A stretch of 7,532 nt of DNA, from NCBI GenBank assembly GCA_007128675.1, contig SKWY01000137.1:1-7532 (forward strand). The letters are read 5' to 3'. Shown here piece after piece: positions 1 to 6,867 of the stretch. A program made the position numbers and the translations under genes. The stretch is from Deltaproteobacteria bacterium (GTDB lineage Bacteria > Myxococcota > Myxococcia > SLRQ01). The notes under the pieces were generated by a model that worked only from the letters and a program-made list of their open reading frames with translations, did no database searches and was not told the origin of the DNA. How positions within the stretch are numbered: position 1 is the first letter of the stretch; the number at the start of each line of letters is the position of its first letter.

Positions 1-347
1 ACCTGTCCGACCGTCTCGAGCCATGAATAGGTGCCGTCGGCGCGCCGGTAACGGTACTCGGCCTTGCCAACAGGCTCCGAGGTCTGCATGGACTCTTGTA
101 GCTTCTGAAGAACACGTGCCTTGTCCTCCGCATGGATGGGCTCCGAGACATGCTGCCCAATAAGGGACTCCGGCTCGTATCCAAGCTGCCTATGCGAGGG
201 ACTGGCGTAGGTAATTCGGCCGTCGAGATCCGACAAGGTAACCATGTCCATCATATTGTTCGTGATTTGAGACAGTAGTTGTTCGCGCTGCCGGAGAGAC
301 TCCTGCGCACGGCGCAGATCGGTGATGTCCTGGACCGTACCGAACAT
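1..347 (-). pseudogene. Continuation of the sensor gene after the TGA: end of PAS 1 plus PAS 2, cut by the window edge
   Basis: The same reading frame continues without another stop from 347 to the window edge (115 codons). It opens with MFGTVQDITDLRRAQESL, the standard C-terminal strand and exit helix of a PAS_3 domain, which the ORF ending at 348 lacks. A second PAS domain follows, with LSDLDGRITYASPSHRQLGY, an IHAED segment (compare HPED) and a YRRADGTYSWLE strand. Aligned to typical PAS_3 ends of the form G-x-P-V-R-M-F-G-T, the TGA falls exactly on the conserved Arg, so CGA to TGA (one C-to-T change) explains it with no frame change. An ATG directly follows the TGA, so translational restart after termination could still produce this part separately. 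More PAS/GAF modules and a kinase probably lie to the left, but that is inference. A sequencing error would make 1-1739 one intact gene. Confidence 0.75.
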
Positions 348-1739
348 TCATCGGGTTTTGCCCGTTTCGTCGAGCAAAGGCTTGCCGATGGCGCGCATCC
401 ATCCAACACCGTTGCCTGGCCGAAGAATCCGGAAGTCGATATCGAAAGAGGCCGCTTCGCTGAAACCGCACCGGACAGCTTCTTGGAGCTTCGGCCAGTC
501 TTCCGGATGAACTATGTCCTCGTGTGCCGCAAAAGAAGGGGGCACCGCTTTCGGCTCAAGACCAAATATTCGGAAGACCTCATCGGACCACACCGGCGTC
601 CCATCATAGGCACCCAGCTCCCAGTGTCCGATGTTCGCGACTCTCTGGGCCATCTCGAGCTTCTCACTGGTCTCCTTCATCTCTTCGATGCGTCGGCTTC
701 TCTCTAGAGCGATAGCCGCGACCTCCCCGAGAGATTGCGCACGCCGGGCATCGTCCTCCGTGAAATCCCCGTCCTTGTTGGCCAGGCCGATGACCCCTTT
801 GACGTCATCGTCCAAGATGATGGGCACGAACATCACGTTTTGAAGAGGCGCGTGTCCAGCCGGTAGGTATGCGGTATGGGGCGACGCTAGGAAACGGTTT
901 TCGAACACGGTCCGGTTTTCGCGATACGCGATTTCACGAAGCCCGCGAATCGGCATGGGCAGTGACGGGTCGACCTTGCAATCGACTCCACCGGAATCCA
1001 AGAGGAGCACGCCGTTTTCGTTTTCTCCCTGCCGAAGCGCCACGTATCCGGCGCTAGCCCCAGTCTGCTCCTTACAGATCTCGAAGATCCTGCGCGAGGC
1101 TGCCTCGAAACTACTCGACTCCAGCACCGCCCTGTTCGCCTGAAGCAGAGCCGCGCTCTCCGCAACCGCGCTTGCTCGACGCCGCTCCTTCTCGACGTCT
1201 TCCAAGGCGAACGCGATATCCTCCGCGATCTCGACCAACACAGCGGTCTCGTCGTTGTCGATCTCCAATTCCGGTGGAAACGTCGCGCAGAGCATTCCAG
1301 ACATCGACTCGTCGATACGCAAAGCGGTGACGACGCTCTTGCCGCCTTCGACTTTTGACGCCAGAAGACAACCCGAACACTCTGACGAGGGCTCAGTCAC
1401 GATGAAGCAGTGCTCCGAGCCGTAGAGACGATAACGACATGCTGGCCATTCGCCACGACGAATGCGCATTTCGAGGGGTCGGATGTCCTCCTCCGTCCAT
1501 CCGGAGTATGCAAACGACTTAACGGCGGCGTCTCCAAAGACAAGCCAGACTCCAACGTACCCCCTGCTCTCCGTAAGCATCTGGCACGCCTGCTGGATCA
1601 ACCTGTCGGGGTTGCGCTCCCGCACGATGAGTCGGTTGATGTTACGAACGGCTGATAGTACGCGGCTAAGGTGCTCGATGCGAGCGGCGGAACGTCTGGC
1701 GTCACTCATGTCCACCGGTGGCTGTCGCGGATCTGCCAT
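348..1739 (-). CDS. GAF-GAF-PAS sensor protein, 5' part (ends at an in-frame TGA)
   Basis: This is the N-terminal part of a cytosolic multidomain sensor, probably a histidine kinase or other signalling output protein whose effector lies beyond the left window edge. Residues 1-20 are a polar start. About 20-50 form a helix typical of the lead-in to a GAF domain (IEHLSRVLSAVRNINRLIV). About 50-180 are GAF 1, with four cysteines at 101, 111, 121 and 124. About 180-205 are a charged coiled-coil linker, about 207-347 are GAF 2, and about 365-463 are a PAS_3-type fold with the HPEDW motif at 411-415. No signal peptide or membrane segment is visible. The ATG at 1739 is chosen because GGGGAGGGAG ends 8 nt upstream; Met11 is a possible alternative. 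The frame stops at TGA 350-348, in the last PAS strand, and the same frame then continues with the missing PAS end, so this is probably a broken gene. Ligand and output are unknown. The domain calls are secure, the gene's integrity is not. Confidence 0.85.
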   Translation of the reverse strand: MADPRQPPVDMSDARRSAARIEHLSRVLSAVRNINRLIVRERNPDRLIQQACQMLTESRGYVGVWLVFGDAAVKSFAYSGWTEEDIRPLEMRIRRGEWPACRYRLYGSEHCFIVTEPSSECSGCLLASKVEGGKSVVTALRIDESMSGMLCATFPPELEIDNDETAVLVEIAEDIAFALEDVEKERRRASAVAESAALLQANRAVLESSSFEAASRRIFEICKEQTGASAGYVALRQGENENGVLLLDSGGVDCKVDPSLPMPIRGLREIAYRENRTVFENRFLASPHTAYLPAGHAPLQNVMFVPIILDDDVKGVIGLANKDGDFTEDDARRAQSLGEVAAIALERSRRIEEMKETSEKLEMAQRVANIGHWELGAYDGTPVWSDEVFRIFGLEPKAVPPSFAAHEDIVHPEDWPKLQEAVRCGFSEAASFDIDFRILRPGNGVGWMRAIGKPLLDETGKTR

Positions 1740-1747
1740 GGTGCTGT

Positions 1748-1757
1748 CTCCCTCCCC
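1748..1757 (-). promoter_or_regulatory. Ribosome binding site of the GAF/PAS sensor gene
   Basis: On the minus strand GGGGAGGGAG ends 8 nt before the ATG at 1739-1737. This purine run decides the start in favour of 1739 over the internal Met11 codon. I could not find a convincing -35/-10 pair upstream. Confidence 0.6.
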
Positions 1758-2270
1758 GCCACATAGATTCTCAGGTTACATCTTTCGGCCTCCGATGCCT
1801 TAGCAAGGTCTTTGGAGTAACTCGGCGTGGTTGTCATCGATTCTCTCCGAATGAAGGGGACAGCTCGCCTTGCTATTCCCAATTTTCAGACAGCATCGCG
1901 GGAATCTTAAATAGTGAAATCCCGCTGGCAGATAATGCAAGATGGTGGACCCCACGTACAGGCAGCCCTGGCGCATGTTGCCATCCATACCTTTCTTCAA
2001 GACAATCTAGGCATCCAACATTGATGATGCTTTGACCCCAGAATTGTCCATCGTACCGGCGCGGGGGGTCAAGCCGGTGAGCAGCTAGGTGAAGACCGTG
2101 AGGCGAAGGACTACCCCCAAGAATGGCACAGAGAACAGCCTTACAAGCACATCTTCCATACAGCGCATCATTTCCTACACGGCATAACCTACATGTGCCA
2201 AGGTCGTGGTCTCGACTGCGACCCGATGTTCGAGAGACCTTTCTTCAGGTCCGGTTATTGCGTCGAGAAA
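1758..2270. other. Divergent intergenic region without a supported gene
   Basis: This stretch separates the leftward sensor gene from the rightward repeat-protein gene. Short open frames are present on both strands but none has an RBS or a recognisable product. It contains a possible dispersed repeat on the minus strand (1775-1891, see findings), a loose 6-bp hairpin GCGGGA/TCCCGC at 1898-1903 and 1920-1925, and an inverted repeat TTGACCCC/GGGGTCAA at 2032-2072. A plus-strand frame stays open from about 2028 into the start of the lipoprotein gene, but its translation resembles nothing I know. Confidence 0.5.
2032..2072. repeat. Inverted repeat TTGACCCC / GGGGTCAA
   Basis: Two perfect 8-bp arms lie at 2032-2039 and 2065-2072, 25 nt apart. 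Outside the arms the match continues imperfectly (GCT before the left arm, GC after the right arm). No T-run follows, so a terminator is unlikely. It could be an operator, or paired ends of a collapsed insertion sequence, since TGACCCC-type ends occur in the IS3 superfamily. The latter is speculation. Confidence 0.35.
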
Positions 2271-2276
2271 TATAAT
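2271..2276 (+). promoter_or_regulatory. -10 box (TATAAT) of the L-domain lipoprotein gene
   Basis: A perfect TATAAT lies 34 nt before the ATG at 2311, which would give a 5' leader of about 28 nt carrying the RBS. No good -35 hexamer is seen at 15-19 nt spacing, so an activator or alternative -35 recognition may be involved. The box lies downstream of the further-upstream start codon at 2206, which argues against that longer start. Confidence 0.45.
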
Positions 2277-2297
2277 CGAGTACCAGTCTTCTCAATT

Positions 2298-2303
2298 GAG
2301 GAG
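2298..2303 (+). promoter_or_regulatory. Ribosome binding site deciding the start at 2311
   Basis: GAGGAG ends 7 nt before the ATG at 2311. The protein from this ATG begins with a lipoprotein-like signal sequence, whereas the 35 extra residues from the start at 2206 would bury that signal. Confidence 0.7.
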
Positions 2304-2310
2304 CGCTCGT

Positions 2311-4002
2311 ATGCTGCATCGATACCGGCTCGGATCAGTCTGTGTTTCTGCTCTCATGCTCCTTCTGGGAGGATGCGCCATCGTGTCGTTGGTCCTCGGG
2401 CAGGAGCGCAAGGAACCGCGCAAGGTCTTCGAAGGCAACCTCGTCATCGAGGACACCGAGGACTGGACCGTCCTTGTGGAAGGGCAGTATCAGAAAGTCT
2501 CTGGAGACTTGTTGATCCGGAACCTCGAGGTCAGCGCGTTTCCCGGCGCAGCTGCCATCGAGGTGGTGACCGGAGACCTGCTGATTGAAAACAACCGCGC
2601 CCTTACAGACCTCGACGGACTGCCGCTCCTTTCCACCGTCCGGGGGGATCTGCTTCTCATTGGCAACGACGCCCTGACGGCTCTAGGTGGGCTGGCGGAG
2701 CTGGCCAACGTCGGAGGCAAGCTCCTTGTTCGAAACAATGAGTCTCTGACCAGTCTGGACGGGCTCTCTTCGCTGGCATCGGTGGGGGGCTGCCTGACTA
2801 TCCAGGGCAACGCAAGCCTTTCCGGCCTGGATGACCTGTCCTCCTTGAGAGTTGTCGGCGGCAACCTGGAGGTGGCTGAGAACCCCCTTCTCTCTAGCTT
2901 GAGCGGACTGATAGGTCTAACCGAGGTGCGGGGCGATGTGCTCGTGAACAACAACGCCGCTCTTGAGAGCCTCAACGGCATGTCCTCCTTGGCCCATGTG
3001 GCCGGGAGCCTGGCTGTCGAGCACAACGTCGCCCTCGAGAGCATTGAAGGGTTCCATTCCTTGAGAGAGGTGGAGAATGACCTGCGCCTTATGCACAACC
3101 GTGTGCTCGCGGGCCTGAACGGCCTGCCGAGCTTGACACAAGTGGGCGGGGACCTGACCATCTCCCAGAACGACGGTCTCGCGAGCCTTTGCGGCCTGCC
3201 CACCTTGGAGCGCCTGGGCGGGGACCTGACCATCTCCCACAGCCGCGCGCTCCAGAGTGTAAGGGGCCTGTCGTCCTTGGACGAAGTGGGCGGCAACCTG
3301 ACCGTTTTACGCAACGCTGTTCTCGAGAAGGTGGACGGCCTGTCATCGCTTTCGGGCGTAAAAGGGGATCTGACCATCAGGCGCAACACTGCTCTCGAGA
3401 GCCTAGATGGCCTATCATCCCTCGTTCGCGTGGGCAAAGATCTCTCGATTACCCGCAACAGCTCACTGTCGAGCCTCGAGGGCCTGTCATCGCTTGCCGG
3501 GCTCGGGGGAAGCCTGTCCATTCGTTTCAACGACGAGCTTTTCAGCCTTGACGGGTTGGGGATGCTCACGGCGATCCCTGGGAACCTTGGGATAGGCTCC
3601 AACTCCGTTCTTGCTGACCTTAGTGGCTTGTCGTCGCTGGTTTATGTAGGAGGGAACCTGAGAATCGTCATCAACAACGCCCTGCCGAACGTTGTCGGCC
3701 TTTCATCCCTGTCCCTTCTGGGTGGCTACCTTTACGTTTGGGAAAACGACATACTTACGAGCCTGGAGGGCCTATCAGCCTTGAGGGAGATCGGGGAATC
3801 CCTGCGGGTGCAGGACAATCCTTCCCTCACGAGCCTTGGTTTGGCCTCGCTCAACGAGGTGCGTGGGCAAGTGATGATTAGAGACAACAAAGCTCTTCCT
3901 CAATGCCTTGCATGGAAGCTGCAAGATCAGGTCGCGGCCGGCGGTGGTATCAGGGGGAACACGTATGTATCTGGCAACGACACAACGGCCGTTTGTGAAT
4001 GA
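2311..4002 (+). CDS. Repeat-rich L-domain/leucine-rich-like surface lipoprotein
   Basis: This 563-residue protein is predicted to be exported. Residues 1-22 form a signal peptide (MLHRYR, hydrophobic core, lipobox LGGC with Cys22). A second short hydrophobic run (23-29) leaves type I cleavage near Gly30 possible. After an N-terminal cap (about 38-64), a right-handed solenoid of 24-residue units fills 88-518. The consensus is GdLtI-x2-N-x-aL-x-sLdGLssL-x2-Vg, the pattern of bacterial Receptor L-domain/LRR-like proteins. Each unit's position 8 is Asn (an Asn ladder), except Ser in the unit at 304-327. The unit at 496-518 has 23 residues. The end (519-563) is a cap with LPQC (Cys532) and GNDTTAVC (Cys562), which could form a disulfide; I recall similar tails in myxobacterial L-domain proteins. 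The likely role is binding or adhesion at the cell surface, but no ligand can be deduced. It has no operon partner and is convergent with katG. Confidence 0.85.
   Translation: MLHRYRLGSVCVSALMLLLGGCAIVSLVLGQERKEPRKVFEGNLVIEDTEDWTVLVEGQYQKVSGDLLIRNLEVSAFPGAAAIEVVTGDLLIENNRALTDLDGLPLLSTVRGDLLLIGNDALTALGGLAELANVGGKLLVRNNESLTSLDGLSSLASVGGCLTIQGNASLSGLDDLSSLRVVGGNLEVAENPLLSSLSGLIGLTEVRGDVLVNNNAALESLNGMSSLAHVAGSLAVEHNVALESIEGFHSLREVENDLRLMHNRVLAGLNGLPSLTQVGGDLTISQNDGLASLCGLPTLERLGGDLTISHSRALQSVRGLSSLDEVGGNLTVLRNAVLEKVDGLSSLSGVKGDLTIRRNTALESLDGLSSLVRVGKDLSITRNSSLSSLEGLSSLAGLGGSLSIRFNDELFSLDGLGMLTAIPGNLGIGSNSVLADLSGLSSLVYVGGNLRIVINNALPNVVGLSSLSLLGGYLYVWENDILTSLEGLSALREIGESLRVQDNPSLTSLGLASLNEVRGQVMIRDNKALPQCLAWKLQDQVAAGGGIRGNTYVSGNDTTAVCE
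2572..3864 (+). repeat. Tandem 72-bp coding repeats (18 units of the solenoid)
   Basis: Residues 88-518 divide into 18 consecutive units. Seventeen are exactly 24 codons and the last is 23. There is no other indel. Units diverge at the DNA level except for local identity such as 3143-3167 and 3215-3239. The key features of each unit are G-x-L-x-I/V at positions 1-5, Asn at 8, Leu at 11 and 14, G-L at 16-17, Leu at 20 and Val/Leu/Ile at 23. Confidence 0.85.
3143..3239 (+). repeat. Pair of identical 25-nt direct repeats, 72 nt apart
   Basis: Positions 3143-3167 and 3215-3239 are identical over 25 nt, exactly one repeat unit apart, and both encode the G-G-D-L-T-I-S core of adjacent solenoid units. 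Other neighbouring units show much weaker DNA identity, so this may be a recent duplication or gene conversion. Confidence 0.7.
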
Positions 4003-4309
4003 AGCTGCTCGACGATCAGGCGCATGAAACAAACTAGGCCGGCAGCTCGAGTAGCGGGGCCATCCAGCTCGAGTGCTGGAAACGGTCGCTGCCGACATCC
4101 GACACAGAAATAAGAAGACCCTGAATCCTGAAGCCGACGTTGACCTCGGCGAAGACTCAGGTGATCGGCCTTTCTTCAATCAAGCTGCCTCGCAGCTCTG
4201 GGCGGGGCCTTGTGACCCGCCGCGCCAACCCGTGGTGCCCGTTGCAGGGTGAGCCAACCCCGAGGCCACTCGCTCGGAGACCGGCCGCCGACCCCGTGCG
4301 GCCTTCCGT
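4003..4309. other. Intergenic region between convergent genes, no supported gene
   Basis: No reading frame here has an RBS or a recognisable product. A plus-strand frame open over roughly 4085-4245 has no known similarity. Two GC-rich hairpins are present: TCCAGC-6 nt-GCTGGA at 4063-4080, and GGCCGC-9 nt-GCGGCC at 4283-4303. Neither is followed by a real T-run, so intrinsic termination of the convergent transcripts is not proven. The 10-mer CAGCTCGAGT occurs twice (4043-4052, 4065-4074). Confidence 0.4.
4283..4303. terminator. Weak candidate hairpin for the convergent transcripts
   Basis: A 6-bp GC stem, GGCCGC/GCGGCC, with a 9-nt loop lies 280 nt after the lipoprotein gene and just past the end of the transporter remnant. 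On the plus strand it is followed by TTCCGTT, and on the minus strand there is no T-run. It could slow transcription, but this is a guess from structure alone. Confidence 0.2.
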
Positions 4310-4483
4310 TCAAGCTCCCCAGAAGACAAGGCCCACCACGGCGCCTGTCATACAGGTGGCGATCGTACCGGCGACTATCGCTCGCAATCCAAGGGAGACG
4401 ATCTCGGCGCGCCGATCTGGCGCCATAGCGCTCAGGCCCCCTATCATGATGCCCAGGCTGGCCTTCGGCCTCGGACGTCGCAC
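4310..4483 (-). pseudogene. C-terminal remnant of a CNT-family (NupC-like) nucleoside transporter
   Basis: The frame beginning right after the katG stop encodes 57 residues. After seven unrelated residues (VRRPRPK) it reads ASLGIMIGGLSAMAPDRR, then EIVSLGLRAIVAGTIATCM and TGAVVGLVFWGA before a TGA at 4312-4310. This matches the end of concentrative nucleoside transporters: the loop after the G-F-A-N-F segment (missing here), the I-G-G-L-x-A-M-x-P-x-R-R motif and the last transmembrane helix. A normal member has about 400 residues, so some 85-90% is gone. The recognisable part starts about 22 nt after the katG stop. There is no RBS or good start, although GTG 4483 directly follows the katG TGA. 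It is almost surely non-functional. Recognition is from memory of the family, not from a search. Confidence 0.75.
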
Positions 4484-6694
4484 TCAACGCAGGTCGAACC
4501 GATCGAGGTTCATCACCTTGTTCCAGGCTGCCAAGAAGTCGGATACCAACTTCTCCTGCCCATCGCTGCACGCATAGACCTCGGCGAGAGCTCGGAGCTG
4601 GGAATTGGAGCCGAAGGTGAGATCGACCCGAGAGGCAGTCCACTTCTTCTCGCCGTTGGCCCGGTCACGTCCTTCGAAGACGTCGGGATCGGGAGTGCTC
4701 TTCCACTCCGTGCCCATGTCGAGGAGGTTCACGAAGAAGTCGTTCGACAGCGTCTCCGCGCGCTTTGTGAGCACCCCGTGCTTCGAACCGCCGTAGTTGG
4801 CCCCCAGCACGCGGAGACCACCGATCAGAACCGTCATCTCTGGGGCTGTCAGAGTCAGAAGCTGGGCTTTGTCAACCAACAAATGCTCCGCCGGAACAGC
4901 GAACTTCTTCTTCAGATAGTTACGGAACCCGTCCGCGCATGGCTCGAGTACTTGGAAGGACTCTATGTCGGTCTGCTCCTGCGTGGCGTCCGTGCGCCCG
5001 GGCGAGAAGGGAACAGTCACATCGAACCCTGCATTCTTCGCAGCCTTCTCCACGCCGGCACAACCGCCCAAGAGGACCAAATCCGCGAGGGAAACCCTCT
5101 TCTTGTCGGTTTGCGCGTCGTTGAACTGCTTTCGGATGCCTTCTAGGGTCTGGAGGACGTCTGCAAGTTTCCCGGGCTCGTTGACCTGCCAATCTTTCTG
5201 TGGAGCCAAACGAATGCGAGCTCCATTGGCTCCGCCCCTCATATCCGAACCGCGGAACGTGGAAGCCGAAGCCCAGGCAGTCGATACTAGCTGGGAGATG
5301 GACAAGCCCGTGTCGAGGAGCTTGCTCTTCAGAGCGGCGACGTCTTTTTCGTCGATCAAATCATGATCGACCTTGGGAACGGGATCCTGCCAGATGAACT
5401 CCTCCTCTGGAGTCTCCGGACCTAGATAGCGCGACCGAGGCCCCATGTCGCGATGGGTCAGCTTGAACCAGGCACGCGCAAATGCTTCCGCGAACTCATC
5501 GGGGTTCTCCAGGTAACGCCGTGAGATCTTCTCGTAGATCGGATCGAACCGAAGCGAGAGATCGGCCGTGGTCATCATCGGCCGATGCTTCTTGGAAGGA
5601 TCGTGAGCGTCGACGACCATATCCTCTTCATCGACGTCCTTGGCAAGCCACTGATGTGCGCCAGCGGGGCTCTTCACTAGTTCCCACTCATACTTGAACA
5701 GCACCTTCAGATACCCCATGTCCCACTTGGTGGGATTCGGCTTCCAGGCACCCTCGATGCCGCTGCTGATGGTATCGCCGCCTTTGCCGCTGCCGAAGCT
5801 GCTCTTCCAACCTAATCCCTGCTCCTCGATGGCCGCGGCCTCAGGCTCGGGTCCCACGTGGCCAGCATCGCCCGCACCGTGGCACTTACCGAAGGTGTGC
5901 CCGCCAGCGACAAGAGCAACTGTCTCTTCGTCGTTCATGGCCATGCGAGCGAAGGTCTCCCGGACGTCTCGGCCGGAGGCCACTGGATCTGGAGTGCCGT
6001 TCGGACCCTCTGGGTTCACATAAATTAGCCCCATCTGCACGGCAGCCAAAGGATTCTCTAGATCCCTATCGCCGGTGTAGCGCTCGTCGCCTAGCCACTC
6101 GCTCTCGGTGCCCCAGTAGATATCCTCCTCCGGCTCCCAGATATCCGGGCGGCCACCAGCGAACCCAAAGGTTTCGAAGCCCATGGATTCCAGAGCGCAG
6201 TTACCAGCGAGGATCATGAGATCGGCCCAGGAGATCCTCTTCCCGTACTTCTGCTTGATAGGCCACAGCAGGCGGCGCGCCTTGTCGAGATTCACGTTGT
6301 CCGGCCAGCTGTTTAGCGGCGCAAAACGCTGGTTGCCCGTACCGCCACCACCTCTACCATCTCCCATCCGGTAGGTGCCCGCACTATGCCAAGCCATCCG
6401 AATGAATAGACCTCCGTAGTGACCCCAATCGGCCGGCCACCAATCCTGTGAGTCGGTCATCAGAGCATGGAGATCCTTCTTCAGCGCAGCCAAATCCAGC
6501 TTCTTGAACTCCTCGGCATAGTCGAAGTGCTCGCCCATGGGATCCGACTTCGAAGAGTGTTGGTGCAGGATTTTGAGGTTGACCTGATTGGGCCACCAGT
6601 CGCGGTTCGACGTTCCCCGAGTACTACCTGTTGCCGCTGCCACGCCCGTGACCGGGCATCTGCTTTCATGACTACCTGTCTTCTTCTCACTCAC
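4484..6694 (-). CDS. katG: Catalase-peroxidase KatG
   Basis: This 736-residue haem enzyme disproportionates hydrogen peroxide to water and oxygen and also has peroxidase activity; it acts in the cytoplasm as a dimer. The length is normal for the family. The N-terminal catalytic domain (about 30-420) has distal Arg99, Trp102 and His103 (RMAWHSAG). Tyr225 (LIYVNPEGPNG) and Met251 (RMAMND) complete the Met-Tyr-Trp crosslink needed for catalase activity. Proximal His266 (GGHTFGK), Trp317 and Asp378, and the mobile Arg415 (HRDMGP), are all present. Ser311 corresponds to Ser315 of the mycobacterial enzyme. The C-terminal haem-less domain (about 440-736) ends in the family signature VMNLDRFDLR. The start is GTG at 6694, with AAGGAG 8 nt upstream. 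No signal peptide is visible. It is probably transcribed alone from a promoter near 6881-6909 that is overlapped by a dyad, suggesting peroxide- or stress-responsive repression. Its stop is directly followed by a nupC remnant. Confidence 0.98.
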   Translation of the reverse strand: MSEKKTGSHESRCPVTGVAAATGSTRGTSNRDWWPNQVNLKILHQHSSKSDPMGEHFDYAEEFKKLDLAALKKDLHALMTDSQDWWPADWGHYGGLFIRMAWHSAGTYRMGDGRGGGGTGNQRFAPLNSWPDNVNLDKARRLLWPIKQKYGKRISWADLMILAGNCALESMGFETFGFAGGRPDIWEPEEDIYWGTESEWLGDERYTGDRDLENPLAAVQMGLIYVNPEGPNGTPDPVASGRDVRETFARMAMNDEETVALVAGGHTFGKCHGAGDAGHVGPEPEAAAIEEQGLGWKSSFGSGKGGDTISSGIEGAWKPNPTKWDMGYLKVLFKYEWELVKSPAGAHQWLAKDVDEEDMVVDAHDPSKKHRPMMTTADLSLRFDPIYEKISRRYLENPDEFAEAFARAWFKLTHRDMGPRSRYLGPETPEEEFIWQDPVPKVDHDLIDEKDVAALKSKLLDTGLSISQLVSTAWASASTFRGSDMRGGANGARIRLAPQKDWQVNEPGKLADVLQTLEGIRKQFNDAQTDKKRVSLADLVLLGGCAGVEKAAKNAGFDVTVPFSPGRTDATQEQTDIESFQVLEPCADGFRNYLKKKFAVPAEHLLVDKAQLLTLTAPEMTVLIGGLRVLGANYGGSKHGVLTKRAETLSNDFFVNLLDMGTEWKSTPDPDVFEGRDRANGEKKWTASRVDLTFGSNSQLRALAEVYACSDGQEKLVSDFLAAWNKVMNLDRFDLR

Positions 6695-6702
6695 GTGATT
6701 GG

Positions 6703-6708
6703 CTCCTT
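6703..6708 (-). promoter_or_regulatory. Ribosome binding site of katG, with a GTG start
   Basis: AAGGAG on the minus strand lies 8 nt before the GTG at 6694-6692. It supports this non-ATG start; the residues after it (SEKKTG..CPVTG) look like normal KatG N-termini. Confidence 0.75.
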
Positions 6709-6867
6709 GTGGTTTGGACTACAAGCTAGACTCCGTCCCTCTCTGCACAGGAATGGCACACACCCAGGACTTCCACGTGCGTCGTCTCTACCCGCCCGAA
6801 AGCCCTGACCTCTCTCGGTGGCTTCAAGAAACCGGAATCATCATCTCGAGGACCTAGTTCAGAATCC

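Noticed and set aside
348..353. Frameshift as the cause of the sensor interruption
   Set aside because: The frame before and after TGA 350-348 is the same and the PAS alignment needs no insertion or deletion, so this is a nonsense codon, not a frameshift.
1718..2035. Plus-strand 105-codon frame over the sensor gene start
   Set aside because: It overlaps the sensor start and RBS antisense, and has no RBS or recognisable product.
2028..2588. Plus-strand frame open from about 2028 into the lipoprotein gene
   Set aside because: It overlaps the signal peptide and first repeats in another frame, has no RBS and no known similarity. The TATAAT and RBS of the real gene lie within it.
2490..3602. 370-codon open frame on the minus strand inside the repeat gene
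   Set aside because: It is the antisense shadow of regular 72-bp GC-rich repeats. It has no RBS or recognisable domain, and the plus-strand frame gives a coherent solenoid with a signal peptide.
4460..4470. GGCCTTCGGCC hairpin just after katG as a terminator
   Set aside because: It has only a 4-bp stem with a 3-nt loop and no T-run, and it lies at the edge of the transporter remnant.
5815..5860. Loss of the Met of the Met-Tyr-Trp crosslink in KatG (Gln292 before GLGW)
   Set aside because: The crosslink Met is the one in RMAMND, 26 residues after Tyr225, and is present as Met251. Gln before GLGW is normal in the E. coli and Burkholderia enzymes.
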